Notes under the pieces: model-generated
Told to the model about the DNA's origin: nothing
The model's input: only the letters and a program-made list of their open reading frames with translations
Databases searched by the model: none
Shown: in pieces, positions 10,358 to 17,985 of the stretch
Layout: every line of letters starts with the position of its first letter
How positions within the stretch are numbered: the first letter of the stretch is position 1
Position numbers and translations under genes: made by a program
Source of the DNA: Nostoc sp. UHCC 0302
GTDB lineage: Bacteria; Cyanobacteriota; Cyanobacteriia; Cyanobacteriales; Nostocaceae
Assembly (NCBI RefSeq): GCF_038096175.1
Contig: NZ_CP151099.1
Span: forward strand, 5,744,001-5,808,000
Length of the DNA stretch: 64,000 nt
Direction of reading: 5' to 3'

Positions 10358-10963
10358 TTAAGAAATACTCAAAATCCAAGTTCCCAGGTAACGTAGTAGT
10401 GGTACATCTCCAGGAGAGAGAATCTGGCAGTTGAAATAGTAAACTCCGCCAAAGGCTGGGTTCCGCACGTTAGATAGTACCACCTCAACCTTGCTACCTG
10501 CTGGGACAGGCTCTTGGGGGAAAATATTAATCAATTTGCCTTCTTTATCCCATTTCACTTCAGAAAGGGCAACTTTTTTACCTTTAACCCGTACCTCAAT
10601 TTGTTTGGGATCAAACCTTCCTTTGTAATAATCAGGATAAGTAATGGCAAATTGAGCAACTGCCAACTTCATCTTTTTTTCTGGAATTCTTAATATATAT
10701 CGATCCGTGCTATTGGTTTGTCCGCCAAAATCTAACCGGAAAGGTAACTGATTATCACTCTTAATACCACTAAACAGCGTGAATCCGGGTAAGCTTTGCG
10801 CCCAGGTTATTACCGGAAATCCAGTTAGTACACAGCTAGTTACGGCTAAAGCAGAGAGAAGTCGCAGCGGTGAGACAGCTTTATAGGAGGGTCTCCCCCC
10901 GCAGGCGACTGCTAACCCAGAGGGCTGCTGTCGAGATGAACTTCGGGAAAGTAAACGTTGCAT
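10358..10963 (-). CDS. Secreted DUF2808 protein
   Basis: This 201-aa protein resembles the cyanobacterial DUF2808 family of exported proteins of unknown function. The h-region of a signal peptide spans about 32-53 (LRLLSALAVTSCVLTGFPVI), with likely cleavage near TWAQS. The mature part has the family pattern, including FRLDFGG and PVPAGSKVEVVLSNVRNP. The n-region before the signal is unusually long; about residues 14-30 are encoded by an interspersed repeat (around 10885-10925) with a CCGCAGGCGACTG core. Confidence 0.72.
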   Translation of the reverse strand: MQRLLSRSSSRQQPSGLAVACGGRPSYKAVSPLRLLSALAVTSCVLTGFPVITWAQSLPGFTLFSGIKSDNQLPFRLDFGGQTNSTDRYILRIPEKKMKLAVAQFAITYPDYYKGRFDPKQIEVRVKGKKVALSEVKWDKEGKLINIFPQEPVPAGSKVEVVLSNVRNPAFGGVYYFNCQILSPGDVPLLRYLGTWILSIS

Positions 10964-11811
10964 AGTGAGGCTCCTCTACCAATATATAAATCCGTTATCT
11001 AGATAACTGAAAGTTAGTACTCGTAACTAAACTTTACTACTGACTTCCTGACAATAGACGTTAAATGGCCATAAAATGTGCCATATTCTCTGAGCATTGG
11101 CTAGCAGTAAAGCTACTTAGTAATATATTTAACGTTGATTGAATTTTTCATATTACCTTTGCACAGTAAAGATTCTGTTAGCAACTTGGTCAAATTTGAA
11201 CTAGATAGAAACACAGTTGGGATTGGATTGTGTTTCAGAATATGTATAAGTGTATCTAAATTTAAGATTTTTGTTATAAAAATTGAGCGATGTTATCAGC
11301 GATCGCCACCTATCTTGAGATAGATTGATTAAAATAAGCTTGAAACAAAGTAGTAATCGTTAAAATTTAATTTGGAACTATCAAGCTTAAAAAATTTGAT
11401 GAATATTGCACTATATAAACAAAGAATGCCAAAAATTATTCAATTCCTAAAATAAGCTGAAGACAAAGATGCAAAATTTAGGAATCAACTTAGGATGTGC
11501 AATATGTAATTCTGTTTGCAACTATCTGAAAACTGCGACATTTGCAAGCGGGAAGTCTAAATGTATGCTTCCAAGAAGTCTCAGCGCCGACATCCGGTGA
11601 TTATAACTTCGGTCAGCGCTCAAAACTTTACAAAAAAGTAAGGCTTTGCTAGAAGAACTAAGAGTGGGAGAGGAAAGGTTCAAGTTCAATCTATTAGTAA
11701 AAGTCATGGCTGATAGTTCCCACCCAGGCACTATGAGAGGTGTGGGACATCCATCATCCAGGCAATCGCTTACTTGGTAGAGATTAAATATATTTATCTC
11801 CAGGAGATTTC
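10964..11811. other. Intergenic region upstream of the transhydrogenase operon
   Basis: I see no supportable gene. Small frames at 11135-11323 and 11522-11731 lack family features and ribosome sites. The last 50 bp should carry pntAA transcription signals, and CCAGGAGA just before the ATG at 11812 is a good ribosome binding site. Confidence 0.5.
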
Positions 11812-12984
11812 ATGAGAATAGCTGTAGCTAAAGAAATTGAAGTTGGTGAACGTCGTGTGGCATTAATTCCTGACACCGTTGCCCGTTTGGTAAAACAAGG
11901 TTTGGAAGTTTGGGTGGAAACAGGTGCAGGAGAGCGCTCATTTTTTAGCGATTCTGCCTATGAAGCAGCAGGAGCCAAAATTATCAGCGATACTGTCACA
12001 TTATGGGGCGAAGCAGATATTTTACTTAAAGTCAGTCCACCTGAAGAACGAGAAGACGGACGCTCAGAAATTGACTTACTCAAGGAAGGAGCTGTCTTAG
12101 TCAGCTTTCTCAATCCCTTAGGAAATCCTGTGGTGGCGCAGCAACTGGCGAATCGCAAAGTCACAGCCTTGAGTATGGAAATGATCCCCCGTACCACCAG
12201 GGCGCAAAGTATGGATGCTTTGTCCTCGCAAGCTTCTTTGGCAGGCTATAAAGCAGTACTGATTGCTGCTGCGGCATTACCAAAATATTTCCCAATGTTA
12301 ACTACAGCCGCAGGAACGATCGCGCCAGCTAAAGTATTTATTATGGGCGCTGGTGTAGCAGGATTACAAGCGATCGCCACCGCTAGACGCTTGGGAGCAG
12401 TGGTAGAAGCCTTTGATATTCGTCCCGCAGTCAAAGAAGAAGTGCAAAGCTTAGGGGCAAAATTCGTTGAAGTCAAACTAGAAGAAGAAACCGTCGCTGC
12501 TGGCGGTTACGCCAAGGAAATTTCTGAAGCTAGCAAACAACGTACCCAAGAAGTTGTCGCTGAACACATCAAAAATTCTGATGTCGTAATTACCACCGCT
12601 CAAGTTCCTGGGAGACAAGCACCACGACTCGTTACAGAAGAAATGGTGGCACAAATGAAACCAGGTTCAGTGATTGTGGATTTGGCTGCTGAACAGGGTG
12701 GTAACTGCGCCTGTACTGAGCCTGGTAAAGATATTGTGTGGAATGGTGTAACGATTATTGGCCCGATCAATCTCCCATCATCAATGCCAATCCACGCCAG
12801 CCAATTGTATGCCAAGAACGTTACGTCATTAATTCAACTGCTAATCAAAGATAAAGCTTTGCAGGTGGACTTTAGCGACGACATCGTTGATGCAGCTTGT
12901 GTTACCCATGCAGGTGAAATTCGCAATCAACGAGTGCGGGATGCACTACAAGCATCGAATTCTCAACAACCAGCCGTTAATTAG
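11812..12984 (+). CDS. pntAA: NAD(P) transhydrogenase alpha subunit part 1 (NAD-binding)
   Basis: The 390-aa soluble subunit carries the NAD(H)-binding domain I of proton-translocating transhydrogenase. It begins like alanine dehydrogenase/PntA proteins (MRIAVAKEIEVGERRVALIP) and holds the dinucleotide-binding glycine motif GAGVAGLQAIATARRLGA, with FDIRP after it. AGGAGA precedes the start. In cyanobacteria the alpha subunit is split in two, as here, with pntAB and pntB following in the same direction. Confidence 0.95.
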   Translation: MRIAVAKEIEVGERRVALIPDTVARLVKQGLEVWVETGAGERSFFSDSAYEAAGAKIISDTVTLWGEADILLKVSPPEEREDGRSEIDLLKEGAVLVSFLNPLGNPVVAQQLANRKVTALSMEMIPRTTRAQSMDALSSQASLAGYKAVLIAAAALPKYFPMLTTAAGTIAPAKVFIMGAGVAGLQAIATARRLGAVVEAFDIRPAVKEEVQSLGAKFVEVKLEEETVAAGGYAKEISEASKQRTQEVVAEHIKNSDVVITTAQVPGRQAPRLVTEEMVAQMKPGSVIVDLAAEQGGNCACTEPGKDIVWNGVTIIGPINLPSSMPIHASQLYAKNVTSLIQLLIKDKALQVDFSDDIVDAACVTHAGEIRNQRVRDALQASNSQQPAVN

Positions 12985-13095
12985 GGAGCGGGAGAATGGG
13001 GGAGATTAGCGAGTGAGAGAGCAACTAAGAATATCCATTCCCAATTTCCCAGTCCCCAGTCTCTAGTCCCCAGTCCTAAAAGGAGTTTTTATTTC

Positions 13096-13389
13096 ATGAC
13101 AGAGGCATTACTTGCTGCTTTGTTTGTATTTGTTTTGGCATCTTTTATTGGCTTTGAAGTCATCAACAAAATACCCCCGACTCTCCACACGCCATTAATG
13201 TCAGGCTCAAATGCGATTTCTGGCATTGCGGTACTGGGAGCAATAGTTGCTGCTGGTGCGAGAGACACAAGCGTGTCAGTAATTCTCGGTTTGATTGCTG
13301 TGGTACTAGCAACAGTCAACGTTGTGGGTGGTTTTTTAGTCACAGACAGAATGTTGCAAATGTTCAAGAAGAAGGAGATTAAGGCGTGA
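13096..13389 (+). CDS. pntAB: NAD(P) transhydrogenase alpha subunit part 2 (membrane)
   Basis: The 97-aa protein has three hydrophobic segments (about 5-22, 38-58 and 63-85) and matches the membrane part of the alpha subunit, including HTPLMSGSNAISGI. It has an upstream AGGAG at 13081. Its stop overlaps the GTG start of pntB by 4 bp, so the two are likely translationally coupled. Confidence 0.95.
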   Translation: MTEALLAALFVFVLASFIGFEVINKIPPTLHTPLMSGSNAISGIAVLGAIVAAGARDTSVSVILGLIAVVLATVNVVGGFLVTDRMLQMFKKKEIKA

Positions 13390-14792
13390 GCGACTTTTTA
13401 CCAACTGGCATTCAGCTGACGTATTTAGTCGCTGCATCGTTATTCATTCTGGGCTTGAAAAAGCTGGGATCACCTGCTACAGCGAGGAACGGTAATATCG
13501 TAGCGGCTGTAGGGATGCTACTGGCAATTGTGGCAACAATGCTCGATCAGCACGTATTGAACTACGAGATGATATTGTTGGGTTTGGCAATTGGATCGGG
13601 AATTGGTGCGATCGTTGCCTACAAAGTCCAAATGACCGAAATGCCCCAAATGGTGGGTTTACTTAACGGTTTGGGTGGTGCAGCTTCGGCATTAGTAGCT
13701 GTTGCCGAATTCTGGCGGTTATTAGATAGTTCTCAGCCGATACCGCTAGATGTGAACATTTCCATGCTGTTGGACGTTTTAATCGGTGGTGTTACCTTCA
13801 CAGGTAGTTTTTTGGCCTTTGCCAAATTGCAAGGTTTAATCAGCGGTTCCCCGATTACGTTTCCTTTCCAGCAACCATTTAACCTCTTACTTCTGGGTGC
13901 TTATATAGTAGGCAGTGCCTACTTAATCATCACACCAGATAGCTTACCCATATTCTTGGGAGTGGTTGGCGTTTCATTGGTGTTGGGCGTAATGTTCGTC
14001 ATCCCCATTGGTGGCGGCGATATGCCAGTAGTAATCTCGCTGTTGAACTCGTTGTCAGGTGTGGCGGCGGCGGCGGCTGGGTTCGTGGTGATGAACAATA
14101 TGTTAATCATCGCTGGGGCTTTGGTAGGAGCATCTGGCTTAATCCTCACTGAGATTATGTGTAAGGCGATGAACCGCTCCTTATTTAGTGTGTTGTTCAG
14201 CGCTTTTGGTACAGGATCTAGTTCTGCTGGTGGTGGTGCTAGTGGTGGTGCAACCGATCAAAGCGTCCGCAGTATCGATCCTGAAGAAGGAGCGATGATG
14301 TTGGGTTATGCCCGTTCTGTGGTGATTGTGCCTGGTTATGGTATGGCAGTTGCTCAAGCGCAACATAGCGTCCGGGAATTGTCAGATCAGCTAGAAAAAA
14401 TGGGCGTTGATGTCAAGTATGCCATTCACCCTGTTGCTGGGAGAATGCCGGGGCATATGAATGTGTTGCTGGCGGAGGCAAATGTGCCTTATACCCAGTT
14501 GTATGACATGGATGATATTAATCCCCAGTTTGATCAAGCAGATGTGGCTTTAGTAATTGGGGCAAATGATGTGGTAAATCCGGCGGCGCGGAGTGATGCA
14601 AATAGCCCGATTTATGGTATGCCAATTTTGGAAGTAGATCGGGCGAAGCAGACGATTGTGATTAAGCGCGGCATGAGTACGGGTTTTGCCGGTGTAGATA
14701 ATGAGTTGTTCTACAAGGATAAAACTACGATGCTTTTTGGTAGCGCTAAGGATATGGTGTCGAAGTTGGTTTCGGAAGTGAAGCAACTTTAA
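13386..14792 (+). CDS. pntB: NAD(P) transhydrogenase beta subunit
   Basis: The 468-aa protein has an N-terminal membrane domain of about eight or nine helices (to about 270) and a C-terminal NADP(H)-binding domain III. Domain III shows VPGYGMAVAQAQ, HPVAGRMPGHMNVLLAEA and GANDVVNPAA. With PntAA and PntAB it couples hydride transfer between NADH and NADP+ to proton flow, supplying NADPH. Translation starts at GTG overlapping the pntAB stop. A terminator hairpin follows. Confidence 0.96.
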   Translation: MSDFLPTGIQLTYLVAASLFILGLKKLGSPATARNGNIVAAVGMLLAIVATMLDQHVLNYEMILLGLAIGSGIGAIVAYKVQMTEMPQMVGLLNGLGGAASALVAVAEFWRLLDSSQPIPLDVNISMLLDVLIGGVTFTGSFLAFAKLQGLISGSPITFPFQQPFNLLLLGAYIVGSAYLIITPDSLPIFLGVVGVSLVLGVMFVIPIGGGDMPVVISLLNSLSGVAAAAAGFVVMNNMLIIAGALVGASGLILTEIMCKAMNRSLFSVLFSAFGTGSSSAGGGASGGATDQSVRSIDPEEGAMMLGYARSVVIVPGYGMAVAQAQHSVRELSDQLEKMGVDVKYAIHPVAGRMPGHMNVLLAEANVPYTQLYDMDDINPQFDQADVALVIGANDVVNPAARSDANSPIYGMPILEVDRAKQTIVIKRGMSTGFAGVDNELFYKDKTTMLFGSAKDMVSKLVSEVKQL

Positions 14793-14843
14793 ACGAGCCG
14801 CAAAGGGCGCAAAGGGCGCGAAGTAAAGAATTTAGACAGTTGG

Positions 14844-14883
14844 CTTGCCTTGGGGGTGTAATGCTTCTTAGGCAAGTTTTTTT
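14844..14883 (+). terminator. Intrinsic terminator after pntB
   Basis: A seven-base stem (CTTGCCT / AGGCAAG) with a 19-base loop is followed by a run of seven T. It lies about 50 bp after the pntB stop. Confidence 0.65.
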
Positions 14884-15040
14884 GTTGGATAATTACCTCA
14901 TGCAAAGAATAGAAAGGTTATTTATTATAGATTTGATAATTTAATAAAATTTTCAGTTTTGTTATTTTACTTGACATTCTATGTATGCTCAATTACTTTT
15001 GACTAACAAATTTTAATTTTAGAAGTAAAATTACAAAGTT

Positions 15041-15775
15041 ATGTTCAATCAAGACTTTTTTAATGATAAGCTTCTTAAAAAAAGAGTCGATGTATTTTAT
15101 GGATATGGTAATTATAAAGAAAATTATTGGTTTATTGGTATGGAAGAAAGAGGAGAAGACTTTCAAGATATTCATAAAAGAATAAATATATGGTCAAACA
15201 GGGGCAAATATGAAATAGATGATGTTGCAGAATATCATATAGATATGGGAACATGGGACGAAAGAATACAACCAACATGGAATAAATTGATTCGCATTGT
15301 ATTGAGTGCTAAAGAAAAAGAGAATATTGATTTAGAAAAGGTTCGTAAATATCAAATAAACGAACTGGGTAGAAAAGATAAGGAGACTTGTTTATTAGAA
15401 TTATTCCCTCTACCGTCACGATCTCTTAAGGATTGGATCTTTAATCCTCCCCATACTCAACTTTCTTTTTTATCTAATAGAGCTACCTATGAAAATTATT
15501 GTCTTGAGAAGCGAATAAATTATATTAGTCAGAGAATAAAAGAACATCAACCTAAAGCGGTTATTTTCTACGGTGTGGGATATGAGTATTATTGGAGAAG
15601 AATAACTGAAAAAATAACTGATGTTGAGTTTTCACCAACTTCAGAAGGTTTCTTAATTTGTAAAAATAGTCAGACTGTGTTTGTTATAGCTAAACATCCT
15701 GTAAGTAGAGGTTTAACAAATGAATATTTCCATAATATTGGTAGATCAATTGCCACTAAAATAGCGGAAGAATAA
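15041..15775 (+). CDS. Hypothetical protein, possibly uracil-DNA-glycosylase fold
   Basis: I do not recognise this 244-aa protein firmly. Three features recall the uracil-DNA-glycosylase superfamily: WFIGMEERGED near the N-terminus (compare the GxEPGxxED water-activating loop), a central strand AVIFYGVG, and a C-terminal KHPVSRGLTN (compare the HPSP/HPS DNA-intercalation loop). The central LELFPLPSRS may be part of the pocket. The gene is clearly more AT-rich than its neighbours and sits at the edge of a toxin-antitoxin island, which suggests horizontal acquisition. The fold assignment is tentative. Confidence 0.55.
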   Translation: MFNQDFFNDKLLKKRVDVFYGYGNYKENYWFIGMEERGEDFQDIHKRINIWSNRGKYEIDDVAEYHIDMGTWDERIQPTWNKLIRIVLSAKEKENIDLEKVRKYQINELGRKDKETCLLELFPLPSRSLKDWIFNPPHTQLSFLSNRATYENYCLEKRINYISQRIKEHQPKAVIFYGVGYEYYWRRITEKITDVEFSPTSEGFLICKNSQTVFVIAKHPVSRGLTNEYFHNIGRSIATKIAEE

Positions 15776-15828
15776 TTATTTGTGTAGTTTGTGGTTCCTT
15801 AAAAAAATGCTAGCTAAAACTCCACAGT

Positions 15829-15992
15829 GCGATCGCTTACTTTATTCTTGACACGTGGTCGCCTAATTGCACCTTTACAATAAAATGCGATCGCATAACC
15901 TATTTCATTGGAAATGCGATTGCACTGGAATCGTCTTGGAGTATCGCATCCCCCGATTTGCTGTAAGTGCGATATCTTGGGATTAATAAAGC
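15829..15992. repeat. 164-bp direct repeat, left copy
   Basis: This copy and 17416-17579 are both 164 bp and differ at six positions by my alignment (about 96% identity). Both start GCGATCGCTTACTTTATTC and end GGGATTAATAAAGC. Together they bracket the HicAB and ParDE modules. Confidence 0.9.
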
Positions 15993-16006
15993 GTCTAGAC
16001 CTGACA

Positions 16007-16237
16007 ATGCCAAAGACAATCAGGGAACTCAAACAAATGTTGGTAAGAGCGAATTTTACAGAAATCCCAGGTAAAGGAAGTCATACAAACTGGATACATC
16101 CTTTATATGCAGGAAAACTCACGGTTTCTGGTAAAGACAGTTCAGACGCAAAACGCTATCAAGAGAAAGACGTTCAAGAAGCAATTCAAGAAGTAGAAGA
16201 AAAACAGCGAGAGAATCAAGAAGATGAGCAAATTTAA
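16007..16237 (+). CDS. hicA: HicA-family mRNA interferase toxin
   Basis: This 76-aa HicA-type toxin should cleave mRNA when its HicB partner is lost. The dsRBD-like fold is indicated by the N-terminal PKTIRELKQMLVRANF and the catalytic histidine in PGKGSHTNWIHP. I start at the ATG at 16007, the family start; an upstream in-frame ATG would add residues encoded by the direct repeat. It overlaps hicB by 14 bp, as is usual for these operons. Confidence 0.88.
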   Translation: MPKTIRELKQMLVRANFTEIPGKGSHTNWIHPLYAGKLTVSGKDSSDAKRYQEKDVQEAIQEVEEKQRENQEDEQI

Positions 16238-16442
16238 ATATCAAATGCTAATTCAATGGTCTGATGAAGACAACTGCTTTTTAGTCGGATTCCCCGATTT
16301 TCCTGGACAGCCTTTTCGGACGCATGGCGATAGTTATGAGGAAGCTGTTGCAAATGGTACTGAAGCATTAGAGTCACTGATAATGGCTTATGAAGCCACC
16401 GGGGAAGCACTTCCAAAACCGACCGTTTGTAAGGTAGCTTAA
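16224..16442 (+). CDS. hicB: HicB-family antitoxin
   Basis: The 72-aa protein matches the short HicB fold: YQMLIQWSDEDNCFLVGFPDFPG followed by the SYEEAVANGTEALE helix. It neutralises HicA by direct contact. It lacks an obvious C-terminal DNA-binding domain, so autoregulation may be weak or need HicA. Confidence 0.88.
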   Translation: MSKFKYQMLIQWSDEDNCFLVGFPDFPGQPFRTHGDSYEEAVANGTEALESLIMAYEATGEALPKPTVCKVA

Positions 16443-16751
16443 ATGGGTAGTGCGTTGATCAATAATAAAGTGACTCGCTTGTTTTGTATCGCCTAACCTA
16501 ACTTTATCGTCAAGCTGATCGCTCTCTTCTTCCTCTGTGTTATCTGCACCTCTGTGGTTCGTTAAAAAGAGCGATCGCTTGCTTTTTTTTGAAATGCGAT
16601 CGCCTAATTTCATCTTCATAACAAACGCGATACTCCTACGGAGTCACTTCGTGAACACATTAATCTTTCAGTTGAAAACTGAGCTGTATTCCTTCGTCAA
16701 GTCAATTAGCGATAAAATTTGAATATAGTCAAGTTAGTAGAGTTATTTAGA
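16443..16751. other. HIP1-rich spacer between the two toxin-antitoxin modules
   Basis: There is no gene. The stretch has several GCGATCGC-containing segments and a phrase (TCTGCACCTCTGTG) that recurs near 17367, so it is built of the same repeat material that surrounds the modules. Confidence 0.5.
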
Positions 16752-17006
16752 ATGAATATTTCCCTCAAACCTGAGCATGAGCAGTTTATTCAATCTCAAA
16801 TTCAAGCTGGGAGATATGCTAATGCAGAAGAAGTTATGAACGAAGCATTCAAATTGCTACAAGCACGAGAACAACGTTTGGAAGAACTTCGACAAAAAAT
16901 AGTGATTGGAAAGGAAGAAATTGCTAGAGGAGAGGTTACAGATGGTGAGATAGTATTTGCTCAACTACAAGAAAAAATCAATCAAATTTCTGAGTCTCAA
17001 AAATGA
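16752..17006 (+). CDS. parD: ParD-family antitoxin
   Basis: The 84-aa protein has the ribbon-helix-helix-like N-terminus of ParD/CC2985 antitoxins (MNISLKPEHEQFIQSQIQAG, then RYANAEEVMNEAF) and a charged C-terminal tail that would wrap the toxin. I chose the ATG at 16752 rather than the upstream 16719 start because family members begin there. Its stop overlaps the toxin start by 4 bp. Confidence 0.88.
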   Translation: MNISLKPEHEQFIQSQIQAGRYANAEEVMNEAFKLLQAREQRLEELRQKIVIGKEEIARGEVTDGEIVFAQLQEKINQISESQK

Positions 17007-17302
17007 GTAACTACTCGTTTTCTGATGAAGCAGTCAAAGATTTAAATACTATTTGTGAATATATTGCCCAGACTAGCCCCAGCGCTGCTAGTAAACTTTT
17101 TGATGCTATTCGCCAGAAATGCAAATTAGTTGCTGGATTTCCCAACATGGGGAAGAGTTATGAGCAATTATCTCCGAATTTACGGGGATTTAATATTGAA
17201 GAATATATTGTCTTCTACTATCCCAGAGAAGATGGAATTGATATTGCGCGTGTCATCAGTGGATATAGAGATTTGGAATCACTATTTTTAGAATTAGAGT
17301 GA
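17003..17302 (+). CDS. parE: RelE/ParE-family toxin
   Basis: The 99-aa protein matches the RelE/ParE superfamily: an N-terminal FSDEAVKDLNTICEYIAQTSP helix pair, the GFPNMGKSYEQLSPNLRGF core and a C-terminal VFYYPREDGIDIARVISGYRD. ParE-type members target DNA gyrase; RelE-type members cleave ribosome-bound mRNA. The ParD partner favours ParE, but the target cannot be read from sequence. Confidence 0.87.
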   Translation: MSNYSFSDEAVKDLNTICEYIAQTSPSAASKLFDAIRQKCKLVAGFPNMGKSYEQLSPNLRGFNIEEYIVFYYPREDGIDIARVISGYRDLESLFLELE

Positions 17303-17415
17303 AATAGCCATAGTCTAATTGCACTTTCTACAGCAAAGGTGATCGCTACCTCCTTACTGTGTGTTCTCTGCACCTCTGTGTGAGATAAAAAAGTGATATC
17401 CAAAACTGCCAAAGA

Positions 17416-17579
17416 GCGATCGCTTACTTTATTCTTGACACATGATCGCCTAATTGCACCTTTACAATAAAATGCGATCACATAACCTATTTCAGTGGAA
17501 ATGCGATTGCCCTGGAATCGTCTTGGAGTATCGCATTCCCCGATTTGCTGTAAGTGCGATATCTTGGGATTAATAAAGC
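17416..17579. repeat. 164-bp direct repeat, right copy
   Basis: This is the partner of 15829-15992. Its inner edge is about 110 bp after the ParE stop. Confidence 0.9.
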
Positions 17580-17600
17580 TGGATAGATACTGGGTATTCA

Positions 17601-17801
17601 CTATCTTTCTAATTCTGCTAATGCTTCATTAATATTTAATGGCGTTTCTTGTTGTACTTCCTTCATTGCTAATATCAATCCTTCATCTTCAATCGCTTCT
17701 AATAAACGTAGATAGTCTTGAAAATCTATAATTACTTTACGAATGTTACCTTGAGTATCTGTAATTAATTCTTGGGCAAATGGGTATTGATTGGTTTTCA
17801 T
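17601..17801 (-). CDS. Phd/YefM-like antitoxin without a toxin
   Basis: This 66-aa protein resembles short cyanobacterial antitoxin-like proteins (QELITDTQGNIRKVIIDFQDYLRLLEAIED, then an LNINEALAELE tail). No toxin gene is adjacent, so it may be an orphan, or act on a toxin elsewhere. I use the ATG at 17801; the longer frame upstream reads through repeat DNA. Confidence 0.65.
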   Translation of the reverse strand: MKTNQYPFAQELITDTQGNIRKVIIDFQDYLRLLEAIEDEGLILAMKEVQQETPLNINEALAELER

Positions 17802-17985
17802 TTGGGTATTAGTGTTTGTAATTATAGAGAATTTGATTACCTTTACATAGTACAAGTATAGAAGATTTGGAGTAGGCGATCGCTTCGCTACGACTTTGCA
17901 CGAAACAAAAAAAGCGATCGCCTGCAAAATCTCCAGCGTTAGGCGTTCGCGTAGCATTCCGCAGTAAAGGTATCGCCTTAATTAT

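Noticed and set aside
11135-11731. Small genes between DUF2808 and pntAA
   Set aside because: The frames are short, have no ribosome site and no recognisable features.
17218-17601. 127-codon minus-strand frame after the ParE toxin
   Set aside because: It reads through the 164-bp direct repeat; the same frame appears in the other copy at 15814-16032, so it is repeat-derived.
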